Of a stretch of 64,000 nucleotides of DNA, positions 47,801 through 60,610 are shown one piece after another (position 1 is the stretch's first letter; each line of letters begins with the position of its first letter). A program made the position numbers and the translations under genes. The notes beneath the pieces were generated by a model, which was not told where the DNA came from, made no database searches, and saw only the letters and a list, made by a program, of their open reading frames with translations. Source of the DNA: Chrysemys picta bellii (Eukaryota > Chordata > Testudines > Emydidae); assembly GCF_011386835.1 (NCBI RefSeq), contig NC_088791.1, positions 26,014,998-26,078,997 of the forward strand, read 5' to 3'.

Positions 47801-48206
47801 AAGTATGTCATTATATGAAGTATGATTTCAGTTTGATATTAAGTATGTTCCAACGAGATGAATTATGCATCTCCAAGTATTATAATTACATCTATTAAGA
47901 CAAGCATTCATAGAAGATATTATTATATTATTAAGACATATTAACATAATTTTTAAACTTGTGCCCCATTTTGATGTGACCACAGAGTGAACCCTACACA
48001 GGTTCTAATTCTGTCTTATTTTAAGAAAGATTTTTGACCTATTATATCCAAATGAAATTGACATAAAATACGCATAAAGATTAACAAGTGCTTGCTAGAG
48101 TCACTATTCCAAAAGTTCTCAATACTGATTTGATTTGTGCATTACCACCTACTAGACACAAGTATTTAAAATTACTTCATCAGAAAATAAAATACATACC
48201 TTAAAT

Positions 48207-48550
48207 CAGTGGTTCCCAAACTGTGGGGCGTGGCTACCTAGGGGCGTATGGAGGAACATTCATGGATGGGTGCATGGTGGGGCCCAGGTCACCCCCCACG
48301 GAGGGCAGGGAGGGAACACCACCCAGCTCCACTCAGCCCCCCGCCACAGCTCCACTCCGCCCCCTGCTCTGCCCCTAACCCAGCTCCAGCCCTAGCTCCG
48401 CTCCACCACACAGCCAAAGCTCCACTCCTTCCCCAGCTCAGCCCTCATTCCCTCTCCACACCCAGGCCAGCTCCACCTATATCCCCAGCTCCATTATAGA
48501 TTCCATTACTGGTAAGGCAGGGCATGACAGGAAAAGTTTGTGCACCAATG
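48207..48550 (+). mobile_element. hAT-type element, 344 bp
   Basis: Begins CAGTGGTTCCCAAACTG and ends with the diverged AAGTTTGTGCACCAATG. Exact 8-bp duplication CCTTAAAT (48199-48206 and 48551-48558). The interior is C-rich with CAGCTCCACTC-type units; the proline/serine-rich frame is an artefact. Confidence 0.9.
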
Positions 48551-48687
48551 CCTTAAATTGAATCTTGATAACTTGTTCATCAACAACTCCAGTGTTTGAC
48601 ACTTCTATATCATTTTAGTTATTGATAATACAATATAATAGAGAAAAGTTCTTTAATACATTTTGCCAAAGAAACTAATATCAAACT

Positions 48688-48910
48688 AAAAAAAGAAGAA
48701 CAGGAGGACTTGTGGCACCTTAGAGACTAACAAATTTATTAGAGCATAAGCTTTCGTGGACTACAGCCCACTTCTTCGGATGCATCCGAAGAAGTGGGCT
48801 GTAGTCCACGAAAGCTTATGCTCTAATAAATTTGTTAGTCTCTAAGGTGCCACAAGTCCTCCTGTTCTTCTTTTTGCGGATACAGACTAACACGGCTGCT
48901 ATTCTGAAAC
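48688..48910 (+). mobile_element. Penelope-like near-perfect palindrome
   Basis: Two tail copies head to head. The left arm runs from GAAGAACAGGAGGACTTGTG to CCCACTTCTTCGGATGCATC, and the right arm is its complement, continuing into the full 3' end. The centre is GCATCCGAAGAAGTGGGCTG. Exact 13-bp duplication CTAATATCAAACT at 48675-48687 and 48911-48923. The arms look almost identical, suggesting a young insertion. Confidence 0.95.
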
Positions 48911-50365
48911 CTAATATCAAACTGTATTCAAACTCTGTTGTCAAACGTTTGATCAGAAGTGTACAGAGAATACCTCATTTTGTGAGACTAGGAAGTGTGT
49001 GGATTAGCAAAATGCAGATTAGCCAGGCTACTCTGTACTTTGTTTTATGGTAAAAGTAATAAAAGTCTAACAACAACAAAATAGAGAACTAGAATCAACT
49101 AGGCATGATTTAGAAATATAAGCTAGGTGTACAGAAGATTGTCTTCCTTCCTTAAAAAAATGCTGTCCTGATTTATAACTTTAGTGTAACCTTAGTGAAA
49201 TCAACAGATTGAAGAAGGTGTCAATTGGGGCAGAATTTGGCCTCTACTGATTACAGATGAAGACAAATAAATAGAAATGTTAATAAAATAGTCTCATCAG
49301 GATTTTAAATCATTTCTGTTTCAATATTGGGCAAAATCCATCCACTAAACTATAATTTTGCTTATACAGCATAGGAAGTTATAGATGTAGTTAGTGGTTG
49401 TGGAGTTTTTCACATCAGAAAAATTTATGTAACATTATTATTTAATACTTTAGGGAAAAAAGAAGTGATATTCCTATTAAAGAGTAACATTGTACTTCCT
49501 ACGGTATTAAACACTATAACAACTTTAAGTCTTCTTAATACAGCTGTATTTTTCATCCAGAAGAGAGAGCATGCTTGCCAAATTCATCAAAACATGATTT
49601 CCTTCTGTTGTATTTCCTGCCAGACTACATGGAACAAAATCAATATTTTCAAGTTATCTGGCCGGGAACTTGAGTACTGCATTTATTGCAAAGATCTTTG
49701 TCTGTGACTGATAAACTGATTATCTGTACCAGCTGGTAACTAAGAAGTCTTTGAAATTTACATATTACTTAACAGATACAATATACCCATTTAATTAGCC
49801 TGTTAAATAAAGCCCTAATACTTTGTTTTCACAAAACAATCTAAATGTAGATCTAGATGTAACAATCTAAAAATGCAGTAAATACAAACTTATAATTTAT
49901 ATGGATTTATCTAGTAAGCACTGCCTAACATAAAATTGTCTCAATTTCCAAACTGCTGTTTCTAATTACCGGTATATCTCTTGAAAACATTAGTCTGCTG
50001 AACTGTATACATTTCAACATATTGCAAAGTAATTATTTCCAGGGCTCAAAAAATGAAAGCTAGTAACATGCTGAAAAGTTAATCTAGCATTTGCCCTTCT
50101 TTATAAAAATCAGTAAATTCAGAAAAATACAAAAAAAGACAGACAGGAAATACAGAAGTAACCTATCTGATGCATTATTTAATTGCATAAAAATATGCTA
50201 TTGGCCATTTGAATCAATTAACAGACATTCATATTTCACAGTAATATGTTTCCATTTCATACAAATAATTTAACATTTTACCTAGTGAATAATACAGGGC
50301 TTTGGGGGAGGTGTAACTGGATTATGGTTAGGGACCAAGGTAGTGTTGTGCACATTTTTATACAT

Positions 50366-51585
50366 TACTCCTGAAGGAATTCTGTGCCAAAAAAATAAAA
50401 ATTCTACGCACAACATTTTAAAATTCTGCAAATTTTATTTGTCAATAAATAAATGTGGAGACTCCAGCATGGCAATGGGGAACACAGGCTCACTGGCTGC
50501 GTGGAGGTGGGAGATCACCCTGTAGCAACCTCCTCCCCCCAGGACAGGGACTCAGCGGTGAGGCTGCACCCCAACCCTGACAAAGCGCAAGGGCTGGACC
50601 TGCCCAGAAACACCCTGGTGCCCTGCCCCTTTGTGCCAGGCACACCAGGTGTGGGCAGGCAGGCTCAGGCTAGCAGGATCCAAGTGTGGAGGGGCTTAGT
50701 GTGGGGGATCCAGGTGTGGGGCAATCTGGGTGCCAGCAGATCTGGGGATCTGGATGCGCAAAGGCTCATTGGGGGGGGTTCTGGAAGGAGAGGCAATGGG
50801 ACTCTGCAGGGGATCCAGGTGAAGGTGGTTGGGGCTCAGCAGGAGGGTCTGGGTGTGGGGGGCTCAGCAGGGAGGTCCAGGTGCTGGGAGTGGGACTTGG
50901 TGGGGTTGGAGTCCAGATGCATCTGGTTGTGGCTCAGTGGAGTGGAGGGCTCATTGGGATGGTCCAGGTGCAGGGGAAGTGGGCTCATTGGGGTGGGGGT
51001 TCAATGGGCCTGCTTAATGGGCCTGCGTAATGCTGCTGCCACCAAGGGGACACCATATGCCAGGCTCTTGCTTCCGCCCGCAATTCCCTATCCGCTTTTC
51101 TTCCCCATCCTATCCCTCCTCACTCACAGATCCCCCTTCCCCTGCCTTATCCCACCCTCTTCCTTCCCCACTGCCTCTTCCCCTGCTTCTCCCATTTCTC
51201 CTGCTCCCCTTACCCTGCCCACCATGGGCACTCACTGTCATACAGAAAACAGGATGGCTCCCAGCACATAGAAGGGGAGCACAACCCGCAATAGGACCCA
51301 GTAGGCGGCATCCATCTGCAGAGTCAGTAGAGCTGAGCCGCACCTTACTTCAGCCAGACAGCTCTGTGCTCACAGAAATGGGAGTGGTGATAGTGGCATG
51401 TGAACCTGCGTGCCTTTCCCACGCCTCGCCTCTTTTTGGGGGGGCATTGCCTCCCCAAACTAGGCCCAGGGGTGTCCCCAGCCCCCACCCAGCTTCCCCA
51501 TCATTTTCTGCAGGGAAGCAAAGAAATTCTGCGGAGAGACATGTTTTCTGCAAGCATGCAGTGGCACAGAATTCCCCCAGGAGTA
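50366..51585. mobile_element. Element with ACTCCTG..GAATTCTG inverted termini, 1.2 kb
   Basis: Starts TACTCCTGAAGGAATTCTGT and ends GAATTCCCCCAGGAGTA, imperfect terminal inverted repeats longer than 20 bp. ATACAT lies on both outer sides (50360-50365 and 51586-51591), a possible 6-bp duplication. The interior is a G-rich decayed minisatellite (units like CAGGTGTGGGG, TCAGCAGGAGG) at about 50640-51010, then a C/T-rich part. Long frames here are composition artefacts. Confidence 0.75.
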
Positions 51586-52295
51586 ATACATGTATGCCCC
51601 CTGTGAAACCTTTGAGCCTGATGAAGCCTAAGTTACCCAAAGGCTGCTTAAACCTGAGCCTTAAACCCCTGAGCCAGTGAGTGTGATGAGTCAACAGAGC
51701 CAAATACCTTCACATCTTGTGATAGGCCCCACACCATTCAACCAGGGTTCAGTCAATCCAGAGGCAAGGAACCACCAGGTGATCTCAAAATAGGTACATA
51801 GGCTCCTTAAGGGAAGGAGTCTCTCCCGTCTGCTCAATGTCACTACCTAGACAGGAACACTCCCACTGCCAGTAGTTTCAACAGACTGCTCCTGCCATGA
51901 CTGTTTCCACACTAGCTAACCCTTACTCCAGACTGCATCTCCTCCTCCCTTATCCAGCCACACAACAACTCTGACACCCCTTTGCTGGCTGTGTCCCCTA
52001 GGCATAGATGATTCTTGCTTATGGTAGGAAAAAATTGCATCGAGGGGTGGTTTATGGGGCTTCTTGTAGCTAGAATATGGACAAACAATGTTTGCTTTTG
52101 CACCCTATACTGTAAGTACAACCAGTTTGAGTGGGCCATTTTGTACAGTGCCATAGTTTGGCTGACTACAGGGAAAATATATTTTAAACAGGTATTCTTT
52201 TAACTCCCTACTATACACCATCAATTTTTAAATAAAAAAATAAAGGCAGGAAGGTCAATTATTTTAACTATTCTAGGATTCAAGGAGTTGCCTAC

Positions 52296-52397
52296 GGCCA
52301 GATTTTTAAGGTATTCAGGTGCCTAAAGATGCACATAGGTGCCTACTGAACTTTTGAAAATCTCACTGCGTGCCTAAATAGCTTTAAAAATCTGGAT
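52296..52397. repeat. Short palindromic repeat, CCAGATTTTTAA type
   Basis: Begins CCAGATTTTTAAGG and ends CTTTAAAAATCTGG, with GGTGCCTA units between in both orientations. A common amniote palindromic MITE-like repeat. Confidence 0.65.
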
Positions 52398-52729
52398 CAT
52401 AGTATTTCAGATCTTAATTGTGTTGTTCGTAATGGCATGGTGCTCTTTGATCTGAAACGTCATTGTTCACTAGGCACTGATAAGTAATTCCAGGAGACAT
52501 GGCAAACTATGCAAAAACCTGCTGATAGTGTTTCCCAAAAAGAGTTGTAATGTGTTCTGCAATTTAAATAGGATAGCTCACTTTTATAACTCATGTACTG
52601 AATGAAGTGGAAGTCCAATTTCCTGAAGACCTGTGATCTGCCCAAGTAATATTGGAAGCCCCATCCAATATGAGGAAGAGCTGCTGAAACTCCCTGTTTA
52701 GAGCAAACAGAAGGAAGCAAAATGTCCTC

Positions 52730-53990
52730 ATTCAGAAGGAAAGATCTTGTGTGCTGACAAGATAATCACCAGAACTGGTAGCTAAGGGCCTGTTCTGGTT
52801 CCTTATGAATGGTAGGAAGTTGAGGTAGGCATTGCAGAGGGCACGGAGTTCTAGCAGGTTTATGTGTAGTTTTGTCTCGGCTGTGGACCATAACCTCTGA
52901 ATTGTGTGATGTTGCATGTGTGCTCCACACCCTATGAGGGAGGCATTCGTTGTGATAATCTGTGAGGGAGGATCCTGTGTAAATGGGATCCTCGAGCACA
53001 TATTACGTGGTTGAATCCACCAGGTTAGTGATTCCTTGATTTTGGGAGGCATCGTTAATTGTCAGTTTAATCTGTGTTTATTTGGTCTGTAGACGGTTCC
53101 CAGCCATCCTTGCAGGCAGCGCATATGTAAACGCATGTGTTTCTCCACAAACGTTCATGCTGCCATGTGGCCAAGAAGTTGGAGGCATGTATGGGCTGTA
53201 ATCTATGGGCTTTTCCACACTGTGGATATGAGTGTCTTTATCATGTAGAATCTCTCGTGGAAGTGACGCTTTTGCTGCCACTTAGTCATATAGCCTATGA
53301 ATTATAACCGGTTCTATTGTTGATTTCTTTTTGTTTATTTGTAGACACAGACTCTGGAAAAAATCTATCATCATCTGGGTAGTCCAAATGGCGTCTTTTT
53401 GAGTGTGTGACTTCAGAAGACAGCCATCCAGGTAAGGGATTATTATTATTCTTTGTTTTCTCAGATGTGCCACTACTACTGCAAGGATCTTTAAGAAAAC
53501 GTGAGAGGTGCTGTTGACATTTCGAAAGGTAGAACCTTGTACTGATAGTGGTAAATCTCAGAAACTGCCTGTGGGCGGAGTATATCGTAACATGAAAATA
53601 AGCATCCTGCAGGCCGAGGGATGAAAAACAGTCCCCTGTTCCAGCGCTGGTATTATTGTTGTCATCCTGACCATTTTGAACCATTGTTTTCTCACGAACT
53701 TGTTCAGTCGCCTGAGATTCAGGACAGATCTGTTAAAAAATAGTGGGAATAGACACCCTTCCCCCTATATTGCATGGGAACAGTTTCCACTGCCCCGAGT
53801 TGGAGGGGATGATCTATCTCTTGTCGCGGCAGATGTTCATGAGAGGGGTTCCTGAAGAGGGGTAGGTGAGGGGTATAGAAAGAAAAGGGATTGTATAGCA
53901 CGTACAGATGACTTCTAGGGGCCATTTATCCATGGTGATGGCAACCCATTTCAAGTATAATGGGTGCAAACGGTCAGAGCCATCCCTAGG
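52730..53990 (-). mobile_element. DIRS-type element, RT and RNase H part
   Basis: In element order on the minus strand: EIDHPLQLGAVETVP (RT start, near 53770-53820), SLGLQDAYFHVTIYSAHRQF (53560-53620), IIIIPYLDGCLLKS (53410-53455; the YLDD box is altered to YLDG), a linker ending near 53080, then RNase H with ITTNASLIGCGAHMQH and KLHINLLELRALCNAYLNFL (52790-52960). The order and motifs match DIRS elements. Several frame changes; inactive. The left end is near 52730. Confidence 0.85.
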
Positions 53991-54365
53991 GTACAGCCAA
54001 TAGGGGTGACCACCCCGGACCCCGTGCTTTGGGGGGCCCCACGCTTCGTGAGAAGGCGGGTGGGTAGGTGAGGCAGGGCAGGCGGGCAGGCAGGGGAGCG
54101 AGGAGGAGCCCTCCTACCAACCACCCACTACCCCTAGTGTTTCCTGCCCGCCGGCAGGCTCCGCCGATCAGCACCTCCCCCACCCTCCCAGCATCTACCG
54201 CCGATCAGCTGTTTCATCTGGAGGCGCTGGGAGGAGAAGCGAGGACACAGCGCACTCAGGGAAGGGGGCGGAACTGGGCGTGGTGGGGATGGGAAGAGGC
54301 GGAGCGGGGGCAGAGCGGGGGTGGGAAGAGGCGGAGTGGTGGCAGGGCCTGGCGAGCACTCCCCG
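53985..54365. mobile_element. GC-rich insertion within the DIRS remnant
   Basis: A sharp change from AT-balanced DIRS sequence to GC-rich sequence beginning CAGAGCCATCCCTAGGG, then GGGCCCCACGC and purine-rich GGGAAGAGGCGGAG units. Resembles a hAT-like start, but I could not find matching ends. The interval 54366-55530 to its right has no feature I can name. Confidence 0.45.
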
Positions 54366-55970
54366 GCAGATAGAAACTGAATTGAAGTGTGGAAGAGGAA
54401 TCATTTTCCTTTGATGGAATGACGGACTTTCTATGACCTTGTACTGTCCAGGAGGATACTGAGCAGTACAAGACGCACATTTCTGGAGAGCAAGGCTGGG
54501 ACTAAGAATATGATGGTGTTACCCTGTATGTAATTCATGAGTGGCTAGCGAGGAGCACTCATACTATGTATCTGGGAGCAAGTTACATAGTAGAGGCTGT
54601 GTGTGGACAGGACCTGGAGGGGTGGTTGTTCACCATCAAAGCTGTGTAAAAGGCATCCCAGGCTGGAGAGCTGAAGGGACACAGCTGTTCAACAGTCCAG
54701 ATGGTACCCTGGGGAATATCACAGGGGAACATGAAAATCTTAGGTCCACTGATGAAAATATAAGAAATCACTTAGACACGAGCCTCCTTCAAGCAGGCAT
54801 AGATGCTATATTGTATGTTCAATGCTCTTTATCTTACAAATAGCCTGGGAAAAGAGAAAGTCACAGCTCTCTACTACAGGAAAACAAGACTGTTTATGGA
54901 TGGTACTGTATTTTCAGTTAATTGCCACAGATCACTGAGAAAGGGAAGATGAAATAAAGATTCAGTTTACTAAGTAGATGTGAATCTTTTAGAAGATCAA
55001 ATCCCAAAAAACAGAATTGAAAGAACTGTAACATCCTAGGAAAATCTTGCTCGCAAATTGTGCTCACCATATGATAGGGCTGACTTTAGGTAGTATGTGA
55101 TAAAAAGTTGTAACCATATAAAATAAGGATAAATACATGAAACTGATCATTTTTCTCACTATGGTATCATATTTGTATGTTCTATGTTTCAGCAATAGGA
55201 CCTGAAATTTGCATGAATCACCCAAGTTTCTACTGTTTTAGTTCATCCGTCTATTGACTCCAACCCAGCAACAAAATCCTCACTTTGGACTCCATTCTTT
55301 CCATAAAAAGACAAAATTTACAAAGTGATGTAAGCAGTCTCTTTGCCAAGCCATCTCATGTCCCAGCTCCAGACCTCAGAGTTGGTATTTCTCTATAAAT
55401 GGAAGGCATTCAGTAGCTGCTAAATGTAAACTGTATTGGTGATCTATATATGCTATAAAATCAACGTAAACTGAATAAAGAGAAATATTATACAATCGCT
55501 TTGTTTTATAACCAATGAGATCTAAAACAAAAAGAACAATTACTTACCTTAAAGTAACTGTGGTTCTTTGAGAGGTGTTGTCCACATGGATTCCGCTCTT
55601 GATGTGCATGCATACCATTCGCATGATCTCAGATCTTTTGGCCAGCAATATCCATTGGAGCCAGGCCTGCACTCTAAACATCCTCCCCAGCCCCACCACA
55701 TACACACACCTGATGATATAAAAGGCAAACTGACCCAAGTTTCCCACAGTTCCTTCACCAATACAGAATTCCAGAGAAGCAAGACTCCACAGTATGGGGA
55801 AGAAGAGTGGGTCCTGGAATCCATGTGGACAATACCTCTCAAAGAACCTCAGTGACTATAAGGTAAGTGTCCATACTCTCTTCTTCAAGACATGGGTGCC
55901 ACTCTTGGGACAGGGCTGACAAGAGAGAAGGAAAGGGGGGACAGTTGCACTGGAATACCAAGCTCAGAGG

Positions 55971-56104
55971 TGTCAAGTATCAGAGGGGTAGCCGTGTTAG
56001 TCTGAATCTGTAAAAAGCAACAGAGGGTCCTGTGGCACCTTTGAGACTAACAGAAGTACTGGGAGCATAAGCTTTCGTGGGTAAGAACCTCACTTCTTCA
56101 GATG
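55971..56104 (-). mobile_element. Penelope-like 3' end, CAACAGAGGGTCC subfamily
   Basis: Antisense tail with AGAGGGGTAGCCGTGTTAGT, AGCAACAGAGGGTCCTGTGG and AGCATAAGCTTTCGTGGGTA. Flanked by CAAGCTCAGAGG (12 bp; 55959-55970 and 56105-56116). No inverted arm, unlike most other copies here. Confidence 0.88.
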
Positions 56105-58110
56105 CAAGCTCAGAGGGCTCACCAAAATGTCTAACATCTCTGTAAATAAAGTGAAATGGGAGGGGGTGGAGGTGCAGAGCCACTGGTGTGGTTTGATCTG
56201 GAATGGACACTTCCAGAACCAAATGACATCCTGACAAAGTGGAGATCATCTTGTTGACACAATACACAATACTTTGGTGTTCTGTTGTCACTTATGCTGT
56301 GAACCCATGGAGAAGATGTAGAATGCTTTGCATGTCAAGCAGATGGCTACGTGCTCTAGGATGTTTATGTGACGACAAGCTTCCATCATTCCTGAATCTG
56401 GAGGTGATCTAAAGTAGCCCCCATTCCTGAGTGGAGGCATCTCTCACCCGAGTTTTGGTAGGAAGAAGTGAAGAGAATGGTACTCTGTTGCATACCTGAA
56501 GAGTCGTTTCAGCAGGAGAGGACTTCTTATGAGCAACATGTCCATGCACTGTCTCCTGCATAGATGCAGATTTCAATACACTTCATGTCATGTACTCTTT
56601 GTGCACAGTATCTTACAGGGATACCGTAAGGACGTGCAGGCAAATCAATTGTTCCTCCATCAGTTCCTCTTGATGTTCACAAACTGAGAAAACGTATCCC
56701 CCGTTTATGTAATCATACCTAGAGATGTTGGCCTGAGAATTAGTCACATGCATTTAGAGAGTGGCAAAGGAGTACACCTTACATGTAAAGATATCTAACT
56801 TCTTTGGGTCCTTCTCTCTGGTTAAGGATTTGGAAGTTCCTTGTTGTTTTGACCTTTCCTGGACAGAAGCCACTAAAATCAAACAAGTGGGAATGAAGGT
56901 ATTAAAATCTTCTGGAGGGGACCTGGTACATCCTGTCAACTTGCTTGGATGTGTCTGGAATACATGTTGGTGTGTACCACAGGTCTTTCACAGGCTCTGA
57001 CAGTCCCTCATTTATAGGCAAAGCAAACTGGCCAGTTATGAAAGGATATAAGATGTGCAGGAATTTATGGTTTCTTCTTCCAGTGATATATCCAGGGTCT
57101 CTGCCATGTGCTTGACTAGGTCCTTCCTGGGACACCCTAATCCACTGAGGCAGGGATGGAAAGATTCATGGAAAGGTATCCTCTGGAGAGGATAAGGAGA
57201 TTGCACCAGGGACAAGATGTTCTTCCCCCTGCAGCAGTTGGATCTTTTCCTCATCTTCCTCGTTCTGCCTTTCCAGGATCTGAGGCTGCATCAGCTGACA
57301 CAGCTGCAATGGCCTATACTGCCTCTTTGGGGAGAGGCACCTAGCTCTGGAGGCAGTTTATTATGCAGTATATTTCATCCAAGGTTGGGGCCATTTTATC
57401 TGGAGTGCGCGGCCTCTGAGTGGGAGAGGATAGTACTAGAGATACCCCCTTAACTTCTTGTACTGACAGTTCAGAAATTAGTAGCTTGGATATTACCACT
57501 TTCAGCCTCACTAGGAGATATGACTCCAGTACTAGGCTCACAATTATAGTCATTTGGTACCATAAATCATTTGGGTACTAACATAGCCAGTGCAGAGTTT
57601 ACTGGATATGAAGGAACATGGGTCTGAAATGTCCTGTACACAGATGGTAGATACCAAGAACTGAGGCACTTAGTATCAAGGCTCTAGGTACCGAGGCACC
57701 TAGTGCCAAGTTCAGTACCAAGATATGTGTTGGCTGTAAATTTTAGTGGGTCCACTGGCATTCTTACTAATTGGTACCAGGGTACCTGAGGGGGCCTTGT
57801 CAGTCTTTTGACCCTTAGGAGACTGAGCCTAAGATGAGCCAGAAGTCTGACTCGTGTCTTGACTTACTAAACATTGGAGAAAGTGACCTATGCCTTGGCC
57901 CAGACCTGGAGTAGTGGTCCTTTTCCCCCATCACATGTCATTGACATTGGAATACAGGTAGACAACTGAAGCCTCTTAGAAGGAGGGGTCTGGGTGCTCA
58001 GGCTGAAATCTTGGCTCACTGGAGAACTAACGTAGAGAGACCAACCAGTGACGTGGCCTAGCTCTGACCTTCCTCTCAATGTCTGAGGAGGCACACGTTG
58101 AATCGTTGGC

Positions 58111-58402
58111 CTGGTCCCCACTAAGCCCCCACTTCGGACTAAGGTACGCAAATTCAGCTACGTTAATAACGTAGCTGAATTCGAAGTACCTTAGTCCGAA
58201 CTTACCACGGGTCCAGACGCGGCAGGAAGGCTCCCCCGTCGATGCCACGTACTCCTCTCGGCGAGCTGGAGTACCGGCGTCGACGGCGAGCACTTCCGGG
58301 ATCGATCCGGGATCGATTTATCGCGTCTTAACCAGACGCGATAAATCGATCCCAGAACATCGATTGCCTGCCGCCGGACCCTCCGGTAAGTGAAGACATA
58401 CC
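58111..58402. mobile_element. CpG-rich palindromic MITE
   Basis: Two hairpins: CGGACTAAGGTACGCAAATT ... GAAGTACCTTAGTCCG around 58167, and GGATCGATTTATCGCGTCTT ... AGACGCGATAAATCGATCC around 58331. The edges carry GGTCCCCACTA and GTGAAGACATACC. Undecayed CpGs suggest recent activity. Superfamily not determined. Confidence 0.65.
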
Positions 58403-59073
58403 CTTTGAGGAGGACCAGTTTCATGCAGACTCCTCTAGCTCACAAGTTCACTTAGAGAAGGAACAATACATGGAGCATAGCTCAAAAATGTGTCCCTCTC
58501 CTAGGCTGGGCAAGCAGTGGAAGTGCTGCTCACAGGCATCAATCCTTCATCTGAGGGTCAGGTCTTGAATCCTGGAGGTTTAGCTTTTGCCATGTTGCTA
58601 GCACGCCTATACAGGAGTGGGAGTCTAGCCTAAACTGCAACTAAGAATTTATTTTTTTAGCCAATGGGAAACAACTATCTAACTATATGAAATAATAACA
58701 ACTACCAAGTACTAAGACTACTAACTACACTAGCACAGTATGCAGAGAAAGCAAACATAGTAAACATTTCATCTCACTGCCTTGGGCAGTAAGAAGGAAC
58801 TGGACCTCCTCTGCTCTTTATGCCCTCGAGTGGGGAAGGAGGACACAAGGATATCTAGCGTTCTGGCATGGCCCTAACAGACAGTGCAGGCTAAGAGAAT
58901 CCAGTCTCCCATACGGGGGACCAAGAGTGAAATCCATGTGGACAGTCATGCAAAGAGGAACCAAATGTTTGTTGTAGTTTTGATGGACAGGATCTAGAAA
59001 TTAAGACTAGATCTAGCAAAGGCTTACAGCTGTGACTTCAGTGGGACTACTGCATAAGTCTTTACAGGATCAG

Positions 59074-59287
59074 GTATCAGAGGGGTAGCCGTGTTAGTCT
59101 GAATCTGTAAAAAGCAACAGAGGGTCCTGTGGCACCTTTAAGACTAACAGAAGTATTGGGAGCATAAGCTTTCGTGGGTAAGAACCTCACTTCTTGCATC
59201 TGAAGAAGTGAGGTTCTTACCCACGAAAGCTTATGCTCCCAATACTTCTGTTAGTCTTAAAGGTGCCACAGGACCCTCTGTTGCTTT
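59074..59287 (-). mobile_element. Penelope-like palindrome, CAACAGAGGGTCC subfamily
   Basis: A left antisense tail and a right inverted arm meet at GCATCTGAAGAAGTGAGG. Flanked by TTACAGGATCAG (12 bp) at 59062-59073 and 59288-59299. The arms are nearly identical over about 95 bp. Confidence 0.93.
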
Positions 59288-59578
59288 TTACAGGATCAGA
59301 TGTTACAATTGAAAACATGGTTACACTGTGAACTGTATTTATGTGTAAATGAGTGGACAAATGCATGTAAGAAAGAAAACAAGGTGTCCTATAAAAATAC
59401 ATATGTTTATATTTTTGTTGTGTAAAATGAGTGGATGCTGTACAGCAAAGCCAAACTAAAACTTGCAAACGTGTCAGAGAAGGTCAAAACAATTTCAGCA
59501 CCAGTTCAAGGCGATCCCTTGATGATAACAGTTTTTAGCAGTGGGTCAATTTCTTAGTGTAAACTGGGTGTGTGAAGG

Positions 59579-60610
59579 TAGGGTTGCCAGATGTTCAGTT
59601 TTAGACCAGAAAGTCCAGTTGAAAAGGGGATTTGGAAGTGTTGGATCAGCATTGCCAGTCTGCCCCCAATCCTCTGCCTCAATTTTCCTGCCCCAGCCCC
59701 TTACTCCAGGGACTGACCCTCCTCCCCACCCCATTATGCCCCCACCTCAGCCTCCTACTCTGAGAACTAACCCCCCCTCCACCCTGCTGTGCCCTGATTG
59801 CCCCCGCCCTGGCCCCTCACTTTGGGGACCGATTCCCCCCTTCCACCCAACTGTGCCCCAATTACTCCTCCCCATACCCTTGCTGCAGGGACCGACGCCC
59901 CTCTCTGTCCCCATGAGAGGAAGGTGCAAAGAAAAAAATCACATTGCTCTTATGGGGTTCCCAAGTAGGGGCAACAGTTAGAGGTTGGTTCATGCCCCAA
60001 ACTATGAAGGTTCATAGCTTTTTAGGTATCCCCTCCACCAGGCTCCCATAGACATACAATTTCTTGCCATTCCACCAAGATGAACAGAGTAAAATTGTCT
60101 CTCATCTCCAACATGGCCATATCCCCATATGATGCAGGAGAGTGGAGCATGCTTTGAAGATGCAACTGAGAATGTCATTTCAGCAATAAACCTAAGAAAC
60201 TAAAAAATCCAAAAAAATTATCTCCACAATGCATTTCTCTTACTAATCAGATCAGGAACATTTAACACAAGTTTGACTTTTCAGACAATGCCCAACTGCA
60301 TTTTATTAATCCACCTGATTTTTTTAACCCAACTTAAAAACAGCTATCCTTATAGAGAACATCACTAGAAATATGTAGAATTGTATTTGTATTACTGTGG
60401 GAAATGTACTTACTCTTTTTATAAAGAGTGTTTTATAAATGAATTATGCATTTTGGTGCTCGCGTCGTGCCAGATGAATACAGAGACTGAGCAGGGGGCA
60501 GGGTGTTGGAGAAAGAGGCGGACCAGGAGCGGGGCCTCAGGGGGAAGAGGTGGGGCAAGGGGCAGGGCAGGATGTCCAGTTTTCAGCAATTAGAAAGTTG
60601 ACAACCCTAG
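59579..60610. repeat. Split MITE-like element, TAGGGTTG termini
   Basis: The left terminus is TAGGGTTGCCAGATGTTCAG and the right one CAGTTTTCAGCAATTAGAAA ... GACAACCCTA, imperfectly inverted. C-rich sequence runs to about 59930 and GC-rich sequence from 60475. The AT-rich stretch 59990-60460 between them looks unrelated, perhaps a later insertion. From 60611 to 61120 there is no recognisable gene. Confidence 0.45.

Larger units (their letters stand above)
55530..58960 (-). mobile_element. DIRS-type element, terminal and gag-like part
   Basis: The left end is an inverted pair (ACTTACCTTAAAGTAACTGT at 55543 and its counterpart ending AAGGTAAGT near 55868, with TTGTCCACATGGATTCC between). The right end near 58910-58955 has GTGAAATCCATGTGGACA, complementary to the left terminus. 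The minus strand encodes ALPINEGLSEPVKDLWYTPT and DRMYQVPSRRFNTF-like sequence (56850-57030), which resembles the DIRS gag region. The Penelope insertion 55971-56104 and a palindromic MITE near 58111-58402 interrupt it. Assignment as one element is an inference. Confidence 0.65.

Noticed and set aside
50453..51703. 272- and 216-codon frames
   Set aside because: They fall in the G-rich and C/T-rich core of a terminal-inverted-repeat element; composition explains the lack of stops and no domain is visible.
46500..59300. CRISPR-like array of repeats
   Set aside because: The recurrent 20-100 bp blocks are dispersed Penelope tails with target duplications, not regularly spaced repeats with unique spacers.
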